64,000 nt of DNA, from assembly GCF_028994805.1 (NCBI RefSeq), contig NZ_JAJQQP010000001.1, positions 413,464-477,463 on the forward strand. Direction: 5' to 3'. The number at the start of each line of letters is the position of its first letter. Position 1 is the stretch's first letter. This document shows positions 9,501 through 17,861 of this stretch, in pieces. A program made the translations under genes and the position numbers. Source of the stretch: Promicromonospora iranensis. GTDB lineage: Bacteria > Actinomycetota > Actinomycetes > Actinomycetales > Cellulomonadaceae. The notes under the pieces were generated by a model. That model was not told the origin of the DNA. It did not search any database and saw only the letters and a list, made by a program, of their open reading frames with translations.

Positions 9501-10824
9501 GCAGGACGAGCACCAGCACGGCGATCAGCAGGAACAGCGCGATCGCGCCCGCGAACGCCGGCACCTGTGCCGGGATCGTGTCGGCGAGCACGTTGACGTA
9601 CTGCCGGTTCTCGACGGTGCGGGCGACGGTGGTCCGGCGCGGCTCCCCCACCACGATGGGCATGCCGTCGATCTCCGGCTCCTCGACGGCGGGACCCTCG
9701 TCGGGCTCCTCCGCCTCGGGGCCGGGGAGGGCGCCGCCGGCCTCGGCAGCGGTCGCCGTCAGGTCGGTGAGCTGGACGAACCCGGTGCTGCGCGAGGCGT
9801 CGGACGTCAGCCAGCGCACGCGCGGCACGTCGACCACCCAGTCGACGACCACCTGCAGCCCCTGCTGCGTCAGCGGGGTGTCCGCGATGCCTGCCACGAG
9901 CACGCGCGTGCCGGTCGGCAGTCCGGTGCGCAGGGTGCTGAGAGTGCTGTCCAGGGCGTCGAGCGCGTCGGCCCGCTCGGGACCCTCCGGAAGGCTCCCG
10001 GCGTCGATGACGGTCACCGGGCACTCGGCGAGGACGCCTCTCCAGGCCGGGTCGCCGGGTGCCTCGTCCGACCCCGGCGCGTCGGTCGCCAGCAGCGCGT
10101 CCAGCGAGGGGACGTACCGGCCCACCGTCCCGTCCTCACGGGCGAGCATCACGGCGGCGCCCGGACCGACCGCCGTCGAGCAGGTGTCGGCCTCGGCGAG
10201 CATCTCGCCGAGGAGCCCGGGTGCCGGGGTCCCGGAGGCCTCGGCGGCCTCCTCCTCGTCCGGGTCCTCCTCCTGCTCGGGAAGCTGCGCCCAGCGGTCC
10301 ACCGTCGCAGGGCCCGGCTCGGCGCCCCCGCCGGCCGCCCGGGGGACCGGTGTGCACGACGTCGCCCCGCGCGCCTCGGGCGTCCGGCCGTCCTCTCGCT
10401 CGCGGGCAGGCTCCTCCGCACGTTCGGCACTGCCGGCCGAGACCGTCCGGCTGCCGGCGGACAGCGTGAGCCACGCGTCGAGCGGGCACGTCGCGGGATC
10501 CGCCGTACGGACGTTGATCGAGGCGACCGAACCGCCGCCGATCATGTGCCACAGGTTCGGGGTGGTGCTGCGGGACACGTCGGTCCACCGCAGGCCCGCC
10601 ACGCCGACCACGACCACCGGCGCGGCGGCGTGCGGCGTCGAGGTGGAGCCGGAGGCGGTGGGTCCGGCCCCTCCTGCCGCGCCGGTCCGGGACGCCGCCG
10701 ACGCGGTCGTCGGGCCCAGCAGGCTCAGCAGGACCGCCACGAGCATGGCCAGGACTGCGGGCACGGCCAGAGCTCGTGTGGGACGGGGATTCACCCGCCC
10801 AGGGTAAATGGCCCGAGCCGTCAC
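6532..10824 (-). CDS. Bimodular membrane protein: two fused ectodomain-plus-multi-TM repeats
   Basis: This large envelope protein of 1430 residues has unknown function. After a signal sequence (to about residue 44) comes an extracytoplasmic domain opening VVVVGVAGLRWTDV (about residue 70), resembling alkaline-phosphatase/phosphodiesterase folds. A block of membrane helices follows (about residues 425-680). The whole plan then repeats: VIVVGTQGLRWTDV (about residue 733), CTTAVGPGAAVALADRDGSVGRY (compare TAVGPGAAVMLAREDG earlier), then a second helix block to the C-terminus. RFYGFSDVAFLVYAV and RFYGFGNPTFSVYAV mark equivalent helices about 636 residues apart. The GTG at 10824 overlaps the lipid-kinase stop as GTGA; a GTG at 10794 is the alternative start. 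Most of a metal-binding phosphatase site is not evident, so catalysis is uncertain. Confidence 0.85.
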   Translation of the reverse strand: MTARAIYPGRVNPRPTRALAVPAVLAMLVAVLLSLLGPTTASAASRTGAAGGAGPTASGSTSTPHAAAPVVVVGVAGLRWTDVSRSTTPNLWHMIGGGSVASINVRTADPATCPLDAWLTLSAGSRTVSAGSAERAEEPAREREDGRTPEARGATSCTPVPRAAGGGAEPGPATVDRWAQLPEQEEDPDEEEAAEASGTPAPGLLGEMLAEADTCSTAVGPGAAVMLAREDGTVGRYVPSLDALLATDAPGSDEAPGDPAWRGVLAECPVTVIDAGSLPEGPERADALDALDSTLSTLRTGLPTGTRVLVAGIADTPLTQQGLQVVVDWVVDVPRVRWLTSDASRSTGFVQLTDLTATAAEAGGALPGPEAEEPDEGPAVEEPEIDGMPIVVGEPRRTTVARTVENRQYVNVLADTIPAQVPAFAGAIALFLLIAVLVLVLPRRTGRPRREPGPYRQRLALSALLLAVSAPAAAALATLTRWWVWPAPEFGLALSLTAATVLVALTVRAVSRLLPPAPWRNAVAAAGVTWLVFTIDGSTGFTLLQGSLLGSSLATADRFYGFSDVAFLVYAVAGLVLAGGLAAYVVRSRTRPGTGAAPGGGTRAPGTERQSRPVWRAAGVVAAVALVTVGVDAAPFLGDRLRGLLLLVPFGLVALLAVRSDLLTRFLDARGWLPSGRQTEPVRRVPSAVLGLSGALLLSLLFAAAVLPVPGADSAGEESGSLSTAAPVVPPGGSVIVVGTQGLRWTDVQPSLDTGKAPAPTLYGLLAGGADAAGLTLPNGRAARCPDSGWLSLSAGRLAEIADERDADNHWICDDVSVTPARGDSPAVVDQWDRFLELQRGSGYAAHPGTLGEALADECTTAVGPGAAVALADRDGSVGRYFDFDTAVAEGSGAWECPVTFVDAGSALLDVTQRAELEKEPDGREQVAALRADLVSDVDLAVWRVLDAAPADTTVLVIDVATVPEHALELGLAMTRPSAANEGLPRYLASTATRTEGVVRLMDVPAAVLDAVGVDLPADVDPTPLLRGGERPASAWLTADELADMTARDHVRRDAYIWLVDVPFWLGLALAAMCWWVPRRRRARGLGDVPGTWRRAAEVAATALAALPAGGFLASLTGWWRFDLPGLAIVGATALVTAAVAGLSLLAPRRPLWAAPAVVAGITFVALTVDALFGTPLNRAAPLGSAPTYGARFYGFGNPTFSVYAVAAIVLAAALAQLLVTRGRRVLAALAVTAVGVIAMAIVVWPTLGADLGGGLVLVPAFVVVGMAASGLRLTLWRFLWVGAAGVGVVALVGVLDWLRPPEARSHLGRFVGQVIDGEAVSTVLRKALYALNSITGGPTVWVTVLVLVLVGLVLYGPAAWRQRLTPGWFVRAQERWEFFRPALVAMWAMAVLGSLVNDFGLRIAMIALIPAVPLLTLVALRTKSTGQPR

Positions 10825-11978
10825 GGTGCGCGGACCAGCAGAGCGCCCGCCTCGACGTGGACGTCTATCTCGACCGCCCGCCCGAGCGGGTCGCCGTCGA
10901 CCTGGGCCTCCTCGCCCGCCGGCACTCGGATCCGCGCGCGCCGTGCCTTGGTGTGGTCGATGCGGCCCAGCTTCTCCGGCAGGTCGTTGCGCACCCCCAC
11001 GCCCTGCATGGCGATCTCGAGCGTCAGCTGGGCCCAGCCGAACACCCCGCCGCGGACGTCGACGGCGGCCACGTCGAGCACGCCGTCGTCGAGCACGGCG
11101 TCGGGCAGGAGGGTGACGCCGCCCGGGAGCATGCCGCAGTTGCCGACCATGATCGAGCGGGCGCGGGCCTCCACGGGCGGGCTGTCGTCGAGCTGGAGGG
11201 TGGCGCGCATCCGCCGGGCCTGCATGTGCGACAGGCCCGCCACGAAGTAGGCGACCCAGCCCACCCGCTTCTTCAGGCCGGCATCGGCGGTGGCGACCAT
11301 GGCGGCGTCGAAACCCAGGCCCGCGATCACCAGGAAGATGTGCTCGCGTGCGGTGTCGGGCTCGTGATCGGGCTGGTTGGGGTGGTCCCCGTTGCGGGGC
11401 GAGTCCGCGAACTCGGTCACCCGCAGCCAGCCGACGTCGATGGCGCGGGTGCGGCCGTGCACGATCACGTCGAGAGCGTGGTCCACGCTCGCCAGCGGCA
11501 GCTCGAGGTTCCGGGCCAGGAGGTTGCCGGTGCCGACGGGCAGCACGCCCATCGGCCTGTCCGAGCCGACCATGGTCTCGGCGACCGCGCGCACCGTCCC
11601 GTCACCGCCCGCCGCGACGACGATGTCGGCGCCGTCGTCGAGCGCCTGCTGGGCCTGGCCCTTGCCCGGGTCGTCCACGGTGGTCTCGTACCAGAGCGGT
11701 TCCGGGAGGCCGTGGGCGCTGCAGTGGGCGCGGACCTGGATCCGCAGGCCGCTCGCGCCGTGCTTGGACGGGTTGACGACCACGGCGAGCTGCGGCGCGG
11801 CCTGCACGCTCTGGGGCGTCGCCCGATGCGGGTCGCGTCGCCGCATCCGCGCCTGCTGCGTCCAGACCCCGATGGCGACGGCAAGTGCCAGCACGGCGAC
11901 GACGATCGCGGCAATCCCTAACCAGACTTGCCACCCCATGGGATCAGGGTACGGGGCTGGTGCGGTGGCACCGCCCAT
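10821..11978 (-). CDS. Diacylglycerol/lipid kinase family protein with N-terminal membrane anchor
   Basis: This is a DagK/YegS-type lipid kinase that phosphorylates a diacylglycerol or similar lipid at the membrane face. The catalytic fold shows AVVVNPSKHG, the nucleotide loop AAGGDGTVRAVAE and GVLPVGTGNLLARNL, then IDVGWLRVTEF and the GLGFDAAMV segment. Residues about 16-36 form one transmembrane helix (IAAIVVAVLALAVAIG), which is an extra feature. The ATG at 11978 shares a base with the stop of the glycosyltransferase (TGATG), suggesting translational coupling; an ATG at 11939 is a shorter alternative. A 4-base overlap links it to the giant membrane protein downstream. The pathway is unknown but the context suggests envelope lipid or glycolipid metabolism. 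Confidence 0.88.
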   Translation of the reverse strand: MGGATAPAPYPDPMGWQVWLGIAAIVVAVLALAVAIGVWTQQARMRRRDPHRATPQSVQAAPQLAVVVNPSKHGASGLRIQVRAHCSAHGLPEPLWYETTVDDPGKGQAQQALDDGADIVVAAGGDGTVRAVAETMVGSDRPMGVLPVGTGNLLARNLELPLASVDHALDVIVHGRTRAIDVGWLRVTEFADSPRNGDHPNQPDHEPDTAREHIFLVIAGLGFDAAMVATADAGLKKRVGWVAYFVAGLSHMQARRMRATLQLDDSPPVEARARSIMVGNCGMLPGGVTLLPDAVLDDGVLDVAAVDVRGGVFGWAQLTLEIAMQGVGVRNDLPEKLGRIDHTKARRARIRVPAGEEAQVDGDPLGRAVEIDVHVEAGALLVRAP

Positions 11979-12775
11979 CAGCTGCGGACGTTCGAGCCCG
12001 CGTGCCGCACCGCGTCCACGGCGCCACGCATCTTGCGCGCGTTCACCGCCAGCAGCACGTCGCGGTACTGCGCCGCCCGGTGGATCTGCCCCTTGAGATC
12101 GTTCGTCGACGCGCGGTGCTTGAGATCGCACGGCACCTCGACGGCGACGTAGCCCTTGCGCAGCAGGTCGATGGTCATGCCCGTCTCGACGCCCCACCCG
12201 CGGGCGAGCGGGGTCGCTGCCTCGAAGGCCTCCCGGGTGAGGCAGCGCATGCCGGAGAGCGGCTGCGACGGGCTCCAGCCCGTCATCGCCTCGATCGCCC
12301 GACGGGCCGCACCCACCACGATGCCGCGGCCACCCGCGCCGGCCTGCTTGGGCAGCAGGGCGATCGCGAGGTCGGCCACACCCTCGCGGACGGGGCGCAC
12401 GAGCGGCGCCGTGTTCACGGCGGTGTCGCCGAGGTCACCGTCGATGAACATGAGCAGGCGCGGAGGACGACCGTCGGCGTCGCGCATCGCCACGACCGCA
12501 GCGCCCGTCTCCATCGCGGCGGCCTTGCCACGATTGTGCGAGTGGCGCACGACGACGGCCCCGGCGGCACGCGCAACATGCTGCGTTTCGTCCTCGGAGC
12601 CGTCGTCGACCACGAGCACGAGGTCGACGTGAGGGATCGCACGCGCAGAGCGCACGGTAGCGGCAATGCGCTCGGCCTCGTCCTTGGCGGGGATGACTGC
12701 CGCCACCCGCTGGACGTTCTTGCCTGTCTGAGCATTGCCGGGACGCGTGGTCTTCGCGACCGGGAGAGCGTTCAC
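11978..12775 (-). CDS. Family 2 glycosyltransferase
   Basis: This GT-A fold glycosyltransferase is cytosolic or membrane-associated. It reads VAAVIPAKDEAERIAATV at the N-terminus, then VLVVDDGSEDET, and the metal-binding DxD as FIDGDLGDT. The C-terminal RGWGVETGMTIDLLRKGY resembles glucosyl-3-phosphoglycerate synthase and dolichol-phosphate-sugar synthase relatives. The donor and acceptor cannot be named. I chose the GTG at 12775 (265 residues), with AGG about 6 bases upstream; a TTG at 12844 would add 23 residues without support. It is first in a coupled run glycosyltransferase, lipid kinase, bimodular membrane protein, serS. Confidence 0.88.
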   Translation of the reverse strand: MNALPVAKTTRPGNAQTGKNVQRVAAVIPAKDEAERIAATVRSARAIPHVDLVLVVDDGSEDETQHVARAAGAVVVRHSHNRGKAAAMETGAAVVAMRDADGRPPRLLMFIDGDLGDTAVNTAPLVRPVREGVADLAIALLPKQAGAGGRGIVVGAARRAIEAMTGWSPSQPLSGMRCLTREAFEAATPLARGWGVETGMTIDLLRKGYVAVEVPCDLKHRASTNDLKGQIHRAAQYRDVLLAVNARKMRGAVDAVRHAGSNVRS

Positions 12776-12970
12776 ACCTGTCCTGCCTGAAGCGTCGATT
12801 TGCCTTGGTGGGTGACCGGATAGCCCTTTGCTTGGTGAGTGCAAAGGTTTACCCCTGGAATCCTACTCCCTTGGTCCGCTAGTTGCCGAAACCTGGACCG
12901 CTCGTGGCGATCTTCGGTGACTGCCGACGCGTTCCGGGTCGCTCGCGCCCGACCAGCCAGGGGGTCCGGA

Positions 12971-13795
12971 CTAACGCAGGGTGACCTGCCGAGAGACGAT
13001 ACCTGCTCTTGCGCGTCGCTCGTTCGCATCAAGCGGCTCCTTGATGGAAAGTGCTTTCGTGAGCCTCTCGCCGAGCTCCGTCGCCGGGCCTTCCAGATCG
13101 GCCGCCTCGGTGCCCTTCGGCAGCTCCCAGACGGGCACGACCAGCCCTGACGCACGAAACGCTCCCACGAACTTCCCACCTGCTAGCCCTGACTCGCGCT
13201 TTGCGTGCAGCCGAGAGAGTGCGTCGATCAGGTCGTCCTCCGGCTCGGGACGCGCCCAGCGGAGGAACTCGCGAGTCATGCGGCACCAGTACGCCGACTC
13301 GACCGAGGACACCTTGACCGTGGGGATGGCGCCGTCGGCGGCGTCCTCCAGGTTCTCCTTGAGCTCCGGCGTGATCTCGGCGCTCGGGTCGAGCCAGAAG
13401 TCGAACGTGTCGTGCACGGTGACCTCGAACGGGACGCTCGTGTCGAGCACGTCCTGCAGGCGCGGGCCCGTACCGGGCAGCTCGCCCGACTCGACGGCCG
13501 TGCCCGGCTCGAGCTCCAGCGCCTCGAGGAGGGCCGCGGCGAGGTCACGGCTCACGTCGCCCGTGCTGAGGACTCCCTGCACCGCGAGCAGGATCGTGCC
13601 GTCGGCGCGGTGCAGAGCCGTCCACGCCCCCGGCAGCAGCGTCACGATCGTCACGTCGCGGGATCCGTACTCGGCGGTCGTGCGAGCCGTCGCGGTCGCC
13701 GACGGGACGATCTCGCGCATCGCGACCCAGTCGGTCTCTCCGGGGAGACCTTCGAAGGGCCGGAGCACGAAGTCGGGGGAGGAGTTCTTGGCCAT
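12971..13795 (-). CDS. DUF5926 family protein
   Basis: This is a 274-residue soluble protein beginning MAKNSSPDFVLRPFEGLPGE, which I recognise as the actinobacterial DUF5926 family. No catalytic motif or membrane segment is apparent. It contains an acidic middle (PSAEITPELKENLEDAADG) and a Lys/Arg-rich end. The family has no established biochemical role that I know of. It is separated from the glycosyltransferase by about 195 bases, so it may have its own promoter; the CoA-transferase gene starts 141 bases away on the other strand. Confidence 0.8.
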   Translation of the reverse strand: MAKNSSPDFVLRPFEGLPGETDWVAMREIVPSATATARTTAEYGSRDVTIVTLLPGAWTALHRADGTILLAVQGVLSTGDVSRDLAAALLEALELEPGTAVESGELPGTGPRLQDVLDTSVPFEVTVHDTFDFWLDPSAEITPELKENLEDAADGAIPTVKVSSVESAYWCRMTREFLRWARPEPEDDLIDALSRLHAKRESGLAGGKFVGAFRASGLVVPVWELPKGTEAADLEGPATELGERLTKALSIKEPLDANERRARAGIVSRQVTLR

Positions 13796-13936
13796 GCGGC
13801 GAGTGTATCCGCGCGCATGGTCACAGATCTGTCCGGCCGGTGATGTTTTCGGGAGCGGTCGGTCGCGGTCCCTGAAGCACGTCGTGACCGGGGCGCGACG
13901 CAGACCTCGCCGACGGGCCGGGCCGATGATGGAGCG

Positions 13937-15250
13937 GTGGAACCCTGGCTCGCCGCACACCTGCCCGTCCTCGACCTCGCCCTCGACGCCGTCCGGGCGG
14001 TCCAGCGCGCGTCCGCGCGAGCCTGCCGCCCGGCGGACGGGATCGATCCGGCCCGGCCCGATCCCCCCGACCCCGAACCAGCCCGGCTCGCCGCGGCCTT
14101 CGCCTCCGACCGGGTCTTCGCGCTCGGCGGGCGGGCCGTGGACGGGTTCGCGCCCCTCTCGGGCTTCTTCCGCACCGCCGACGGCTGGGTCCGCACCCAT
14201 GCGAACTACCCGCACCACCGGGAGCGGCTGACCGCCCTGGTCGATCTGCCCGACGACGTCGCGCGCCCCGTCCTCGCCCAACGGCTCACCGAGCTGCCGG
14301 GACAGGAGCTCGAGGACCTCGCGGCAGACATCGGCGCGATCGTGGCGCGCGTGCGGACCGAGCAGGAGTGGCGGGCGTCGGAGCCTGGACGCGCGGCAGC
14401 GTCGGGCCCTCTGGTGCGGACCGGGCCGCGGCCCGCGCCCGCGGCGGATGCCCCGAGGACCGGGTCCCCGGCGCGACGGCCCCTCGCCATCGACGCCGCG
14501 CACGGCGGGACGGCGCCCCTGGCCGGCATCCGGGTGCTCGACCTGACCCGGGTGATCGCGGGCCCCGTCGCCACCCGGACGCTCGCGCTGCTCGGCGCCG
14601 ACGTGCTGCGCGTCGACCCGCCGGACCCCGCGGAGATCGAGTGGCAGCACCTCGACACGGGGCAGGGCAAGCGCAGCACGGTCCTGGACCTCCGGGACGC
14701 CCGTGACCGCCGCACCGCCCAGGACCTGCTCGACGCGGCCGACGTGCTGGTCACCGGCTATCGGCCGGGCGCGATCGACCCGCTCGGGCTCGAGGTGCCG
14801 CACGACGTGGTGACGGGCCGGGTCTCCGCATGGGGCGCCAGCGGGCCGTGGGCCGACCGACGCGGGTTCGACTCGATCGTGCAGGCGGCGAGCGGCATCG
14901 CCCTGCTGGAGGGCCAGGACGGGACGCCAGGAGCGCTGCCCGCCCAGGCCCTCGACCACGCGTCCGGCTATCTGCTGGCGGCAGGCATCGTCGACGCGCT
15001 CACCCGCCGCGGCGACGGGCCGGGCCACGACGTCTCGGTGTCGCTGGCGCGCACGGCCACCTGGCTGCTGGACCTGCCGGGGCGCGACCCGCAGCACCCG
15101 GCCGCGGCGCCGGCGCCAGGGAACGAGACGGTGACGCACGACCGGGTCACCACCGCACGCCCGGCGCTGCCGGGGCACGACGACTACCCGCACCCGGCGC
15201 ACCCCTGGGGACGGGACGCACCGTCCTGGCTCGCCGGCCGGCCGGGCTAG
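13937..15250 (+). CDS. Family III CoA-transferase (CaiB/BaiF), two-part subfamily
   Basis: This is a formyl-CoA transferase-like enzyme moving CoA between carboxylic acids. The second part is the canonical N-terminal lobe: PLAGIRVLDLTRVIAGPVAT, then DVLVTGYRPGAIDPLGL and ALDHASGYLLAAGIVDALTRRG. The first 190 residues are a degenerate lobe with TADGWVRTHANYPHHRERL, so the order looks shuffled relative to single-domain members. This two-part arrangement exists in a known subfamily of about 440-480 residues. The catalytic Asp is not assigned with confidence. The start is GTG at 13937. The substrate is unknown, and no acyl-CoA genes lie nearby. Confidence 0.82.
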   Translation: MEPWLAAHLPVLDLALDAVRAVQRASARACRPADGIDPARPDPPDPEPARLAAAFASDRVFALGGRAVDGFAPLSGFFRTADGWVRTHANYPHHRERLTALVDLPDDVARPVLAQRLTELPGQELEDLAADIGAIVARVRTEQEWRASEPGRAAASGPLVRTGPRPAPAADAPRTGSPARRPLAIDAAHGGTAPLAGIRVLDLTRVIAGPVATRTLALLGADVLRVDPPDPAEIEWQHLDTGQGKRSTVLDLRDARDRRTAQDLLDAADVLVTGYRPGAIDPLGLEVPHDVVTGRVSAWGASGPWADRRGFDSIVQAASGIALLEGQDGTPGALPAQALDHASGYLLAAGIVDALTRRGDGPGHDVSVSLARTATWLLDLPGRDPQHPAAAPAPGNETVTHDRVTTARPALPGHDDYPHPAHPWGRDAPSWLAGRPG

Positions 15251-15277
15251 TCAGCCGGGTGGCGGGCCGACCGCAGG

Positions 15278-16204
15278 TCAGATTTGGACGCGGCTGCGGC
15301 GCGCGAGCAGGAGCGAGCCCGCGCCACCGACCACCAGGGCGCCGGCCGCTGCCGTCAGGGCAGCCGCCTCGGCGCCCGTCGTGGCGAGCCGGACCGGGGC
15401 GTCCAGCGTGGCCTCGGTGAGGGCGGACGCCTCCTGCCCGATGCCATCGGCGTTCCCACCCTCGGACGGCACGTAGGCGGTGAGCTCGGCCCCGGCGGTG
15501 TCGGCCGCCGTCGGGCTGCCCTGCCACTGCTGGCCGGGGGCCTGGACCGCCGCCGGCTCCCGGCTCGCAGCCGCGGCGGGCGCGGCCTCCTGCGCGGGAG
15601 CGGCGACCTCGGCCACCACCGGCGCGGCCTCCGCTGCGGGGGCCGCCTCCTGCACGGGTGCCGCGGCGGGCTGCGTGGCGGTCTCGACCGGCTTCGGCTT
15701 CGGCTCGGCTGCGGGGGCGGCTGCCTCGTTCAGGTGCTCCCGGACGGCCTCGCGCACCCGCTCGCGGTCTGCCTCGTCCCACTCGCCGGGACCCTGCCGG
15801 TCGCCCTTCCACTCACCCTGCCAGTCGCTCTGGTCCTGGCTCTGCGTCCGGGCGCCGCGGTCGCAGTCGTCCTGCTGGGAGCCGTACTGCGGCATGTCGT
15901 AGTTCGGCTCCGCGTAGCTCGAGGGCTCGTACGAGCGCGGGGCCTCGGCGGACCGGTGGTTGCCACCGTGCCCCTGGGCGCGACCGTCACCGCGACCGTC
16001 ACCGTGGTCAGAGCGACCCTCACCACGGTCATAGCCGTGGCCGTTGCCCCCGGAGTGGCCGTGGTGGCCACCGTGGCCACCACCCTCGTGGGCCATCGCC
16101 GGGCTGGCGACAGCGGTCGCTGCGGTGGCGAGCGCGATCGTCGCCACGACACGGGAGGCCGTGGACCTGGCGACGGACGAAGGCTTGACTGCGGCGTGCT
16201 TCAT
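15278..16204 (-). CDS. Secreted His/Gly- and Ala/Pro-rich surface protein with LATTG sortase signal
   Basis: The 308-residue precursor has a Sec signal peptide (ATIALATAATAVASPAMA) and a mature His/Gly/Asp-rich start (HEGGGHGGHHGHSGG). It then has an acidic helical stretch and an Ala/Glu/Pro-rich stalk. The C-terminus carries LATTG at residues 273-277, a hydrophobic helix (AAALTAAAGALVVGG) and a basic tail RRSR. LAXTG is the motif recognised by class E sortases of high-GC Gram-positives, so it is probably cell-wall anchored; no sortase gene lies in the window. The His-rich segment might bind metal, which is speculation. The ATG at 16204 follows GGAG. The opening KHAA plus helix matches the signal region of the paralogous gene at 16455-17861. 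Confidence 0.75.
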   Translation of the reverse strand: MKHAAVKPSSVARSTASRVVATIALATAATAVASPAMAHEGGGHGGHHGHSGGNGHGYDRGEGRSDHGDGRGDGRAQGHGGNHRSAEAPRSYEPSSYAEPNYDMPQYGSQQDDCDRGARTQSQDQSDWQGEWKGDRQGPGEWDEADRERVREAVREHLNEAAAPAAEPKPKPVETATQPAAAPVQEAAPAAEAAPVVAEVAAPAQEAAPAAAASREPAAVQAPGQQWQGSPTAADTAGAELTAYVPSEGGNADGIGQEASALTEATLDAPVRLATTGAEAAALTAAAGALVVGGAGSLLLARRSRVQI

Positions 16205-16316
16205 GGGAGCTGCTCCAGCTGATCGGCTACAACGGCCCGGAACCCGGGGACGCGACGACGTTACCGGATCGGGAATAGAAGGAAAAAGGGGTACATCGGA
16301 AAAACCTGTTCCGATG

Positions 16317-16332
16317 GTAACGATCCGATAAC
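16317..16332 (-). promoter_or_regulatory. Direct-repeat box GTAAC-N6-ATAAC upstream of LATTG protein gene
   Basis: GTAAC (16317-16321), six bases, and ATAAC (16328-16332) lie about 115 bases upstream of the start, within an AT-richer promoter region. The same layout, GTTAC-N6-GTAAC, occurs upstream of the other secreted-protein gene (17953-17968). It resembles the GTNAC-type direct repeats bound by MtrA or GlnR in actinobacteria. The assignment to either is inference. Confidence 0.4.
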
Positions 16333-16380
16333 AACGGTCGAAACAATGGAACCTTGACAAAGCCCTGGAAAACGTAAACA

Positions 16381-16407
16381 GGGTGGAGCGCCAATGGCGC
16401 TCCACCC
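16381..16407 (-). terminator. Terminator hairpin after repetitive secreted-protein gene
   Basis: GGGTGGAGCGCC, a 3-base loop AAT, and the exact complement form a perfect 12-bp hairpin 48 bases beyond the stop of the gene at 16455. Confidence 0.85.
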
Positions 16408-16454
16408 TGCTACGTCAAGTCCGAAGAGGCTGGGGTCCTCTTGGTGGTCTCAGA

Positions 16455-17861
16455 TCAGGAGTTGCCTCCGAGCAGGCCGCCGGTGAGGCCGCTCACGGCA
16501 CCGCCGGTCAGGCCGTCCACGGTGTCCGTGACGCCGCCGACGGTGTCCGTCACGGCGCCGCCGGCGACACCCTTGACGGTGCCGCCCACCGCGTCCACGG
16601 CCGGCTTGGCGACGCCGTCCACGACGACGTCCTTCACGACCGGCTTCGCGACGCCGTCGACGACGACGTCCTTGACCAGCGGCTTGGCGACGCTGTCCAC
16701 GACCGTGTCCTTCACGACCGGCTTCACGACCTTGTCGACCGCGTTGTCCTTGACGGCACCCTTGACCACACCGTCGAGGACGACGTCCTCGACGACGGGT
16801 CGGGCCACGCCGTTCACGGCGCCCGGGACGACGTCGCCCGCGACGGTGCCCACGGCACCCGGCACGACGGAGCCCGCCACGTTGCCGACGGCCGCGGTGG
16901 CGCCCGGCACGACGGTGCCCTGCACGGAGCCGACGGCGCCCGGGACCACCTGGGTGGCGACCGGCTCGACGACGCCGTCCACGGCGACGTCGCCCACGAC
17001 GGTCTCGACCGCACCGGCGGCCGGGGTGGTGACCTTGGCCACGACACCCGGTACACCGGCGACCACGCCGGGCACCTGCGACACGACGCTGTTCACCACG
17101 CTGCCCACGCCACCGAGCACGCCCGGCAGGTTGGCCGTGAGGCCGGCGACCGGAGCGGTCACGCCGCCCAGGACGTTCGGCACGTTGCGGATCACGTCGG
17201 CGACGGTGGAGGGCGCACCCTCGACCACGCCGCCCGCGACGCCGGTCACGGTGCCCGTGGCGCCGGACACGATGTCACCGGAGGCCACACCGGCGACGAC
17301 GCCCGAGGCGGCGCCCTTCGCGCCGTTCACGACCCCGCCGGCCACGCCGGTGGCGGTGCCGGCAGCACCGGTCGCGGTGCCGACGACGCTGCCGCCGAGC
17401 ACGTTCGCGAGAGCCGAGTGGGCGGTGCCGGTCGCACCGGAGACGGCAGATCCGTTGGTCACGCCGCCCACGGCGCCCGAGACGACCTGCGGTGCGGCGC
17501 CCTGCAGGGCACCCGACACGAACTGGGCCGGCTCGTAGTTCGGGGCGAGGGCCGTGGTGGGAGCGATGGAGGCGGGAAGCTCCTTGGCCGCCTTGGTCGC
17601 CTTCGTCGCCTTGCTCACCGCGTCGGCCGCGGGCACGGCGGCGGTGAGCTCGTTCAGGTCGATCGACGTCGACGAGAGGGCGGGGAGACCCGCCTTGAGG
17701 CCTTCGGCGGTGGTGCCGAGGTCACCGAGGGAGTCCAGCGACGAGGCCTCGGCGGCCATGGCCGGGGCGGCCATGCTCGTGGCCGCGGTCGCGATGGCGA
17801 CGGTCGCGATGGTCCGCGCGCCCGCCGATGCGGTCTTCTTCTTGGGTGCTGCGTGCTTCAA
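16455..17861 (-). CDS. Secreted repetitive Val/Gly/Pro-rich protein
   Basis: The precursor is 468 residues. After a signal peptide (TIATVAIATAATSMAAPAMA) it is composed of degenerate repeats such as VVPGAVGTVAGD, VVKDVVVDGVAKP and GVAGGVV, low in complexity and without Cys. It ends GGLTGGLLGGNS with no sorting signal. It probably forms an extended, elastic or adhesive surface layer; function unknown. I set the start at a TTG at 17861, not the upstream ATG at 17888: the bases GCTGGAGCA...TGAAGCACGC before and around this codon align with the Shine-Dalgarno and start of the neighbouring LATTG gene, giving MKHAAPKKK versus MKHAAVKPS. It is transcribed away from hemA's 3' end; a GTNAC-type box lies upstream. 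Confidence 0.75.
   Translation of the reverse strand: MKHAAPKKKTASAGARTIATVAIATAATSMAAPAMAAEASSLDSLGDLGTTAEGLKAGLPALSSTSIDLNELTAAVPAADAVSKATKATKAAKELPASIAPTTALAPNYEPAQFVSGALQGAAPQVVSGAVGGVTNGSAVSGATGTAHSALANVLGGSVVGTATGAAGTATGVAGGVVNGAKGAASGVVAGVASGDIVSGATGTVTGVAGGVVEGAPSTVADVIRNVPNVLGGVTAPVAGLTANLPGVLGGVGSVVNSVVSQVPGVVAGVPGVVAKVTTPAAGAVETVVGDVAVDGVVEPVATQVVPGAVGSVQGTVVPGATAAVGNVAGSVVPGAVGTVAGDVVPGAVNGVARPVVEDVVLDGVVKGAVKDNAVDKVVKPVVKDTVVDSVAKPLVKDVVVDGVAKPVVKDVVVDGVAKPAVDAVGGTVKGVAGGAVTDTVGGVTDTVDGLTGGAVSGLTGGLLGGNS

Noticed and set aside
7675-11250. Very long plus-strand open frame (over 1100 codons) opposite the bimodular membrane protein
   Set aside because: It is a GC-bias shadow: Arg/Gly/His-rich, no family, no ribosome site, and opposite a convincing gene.
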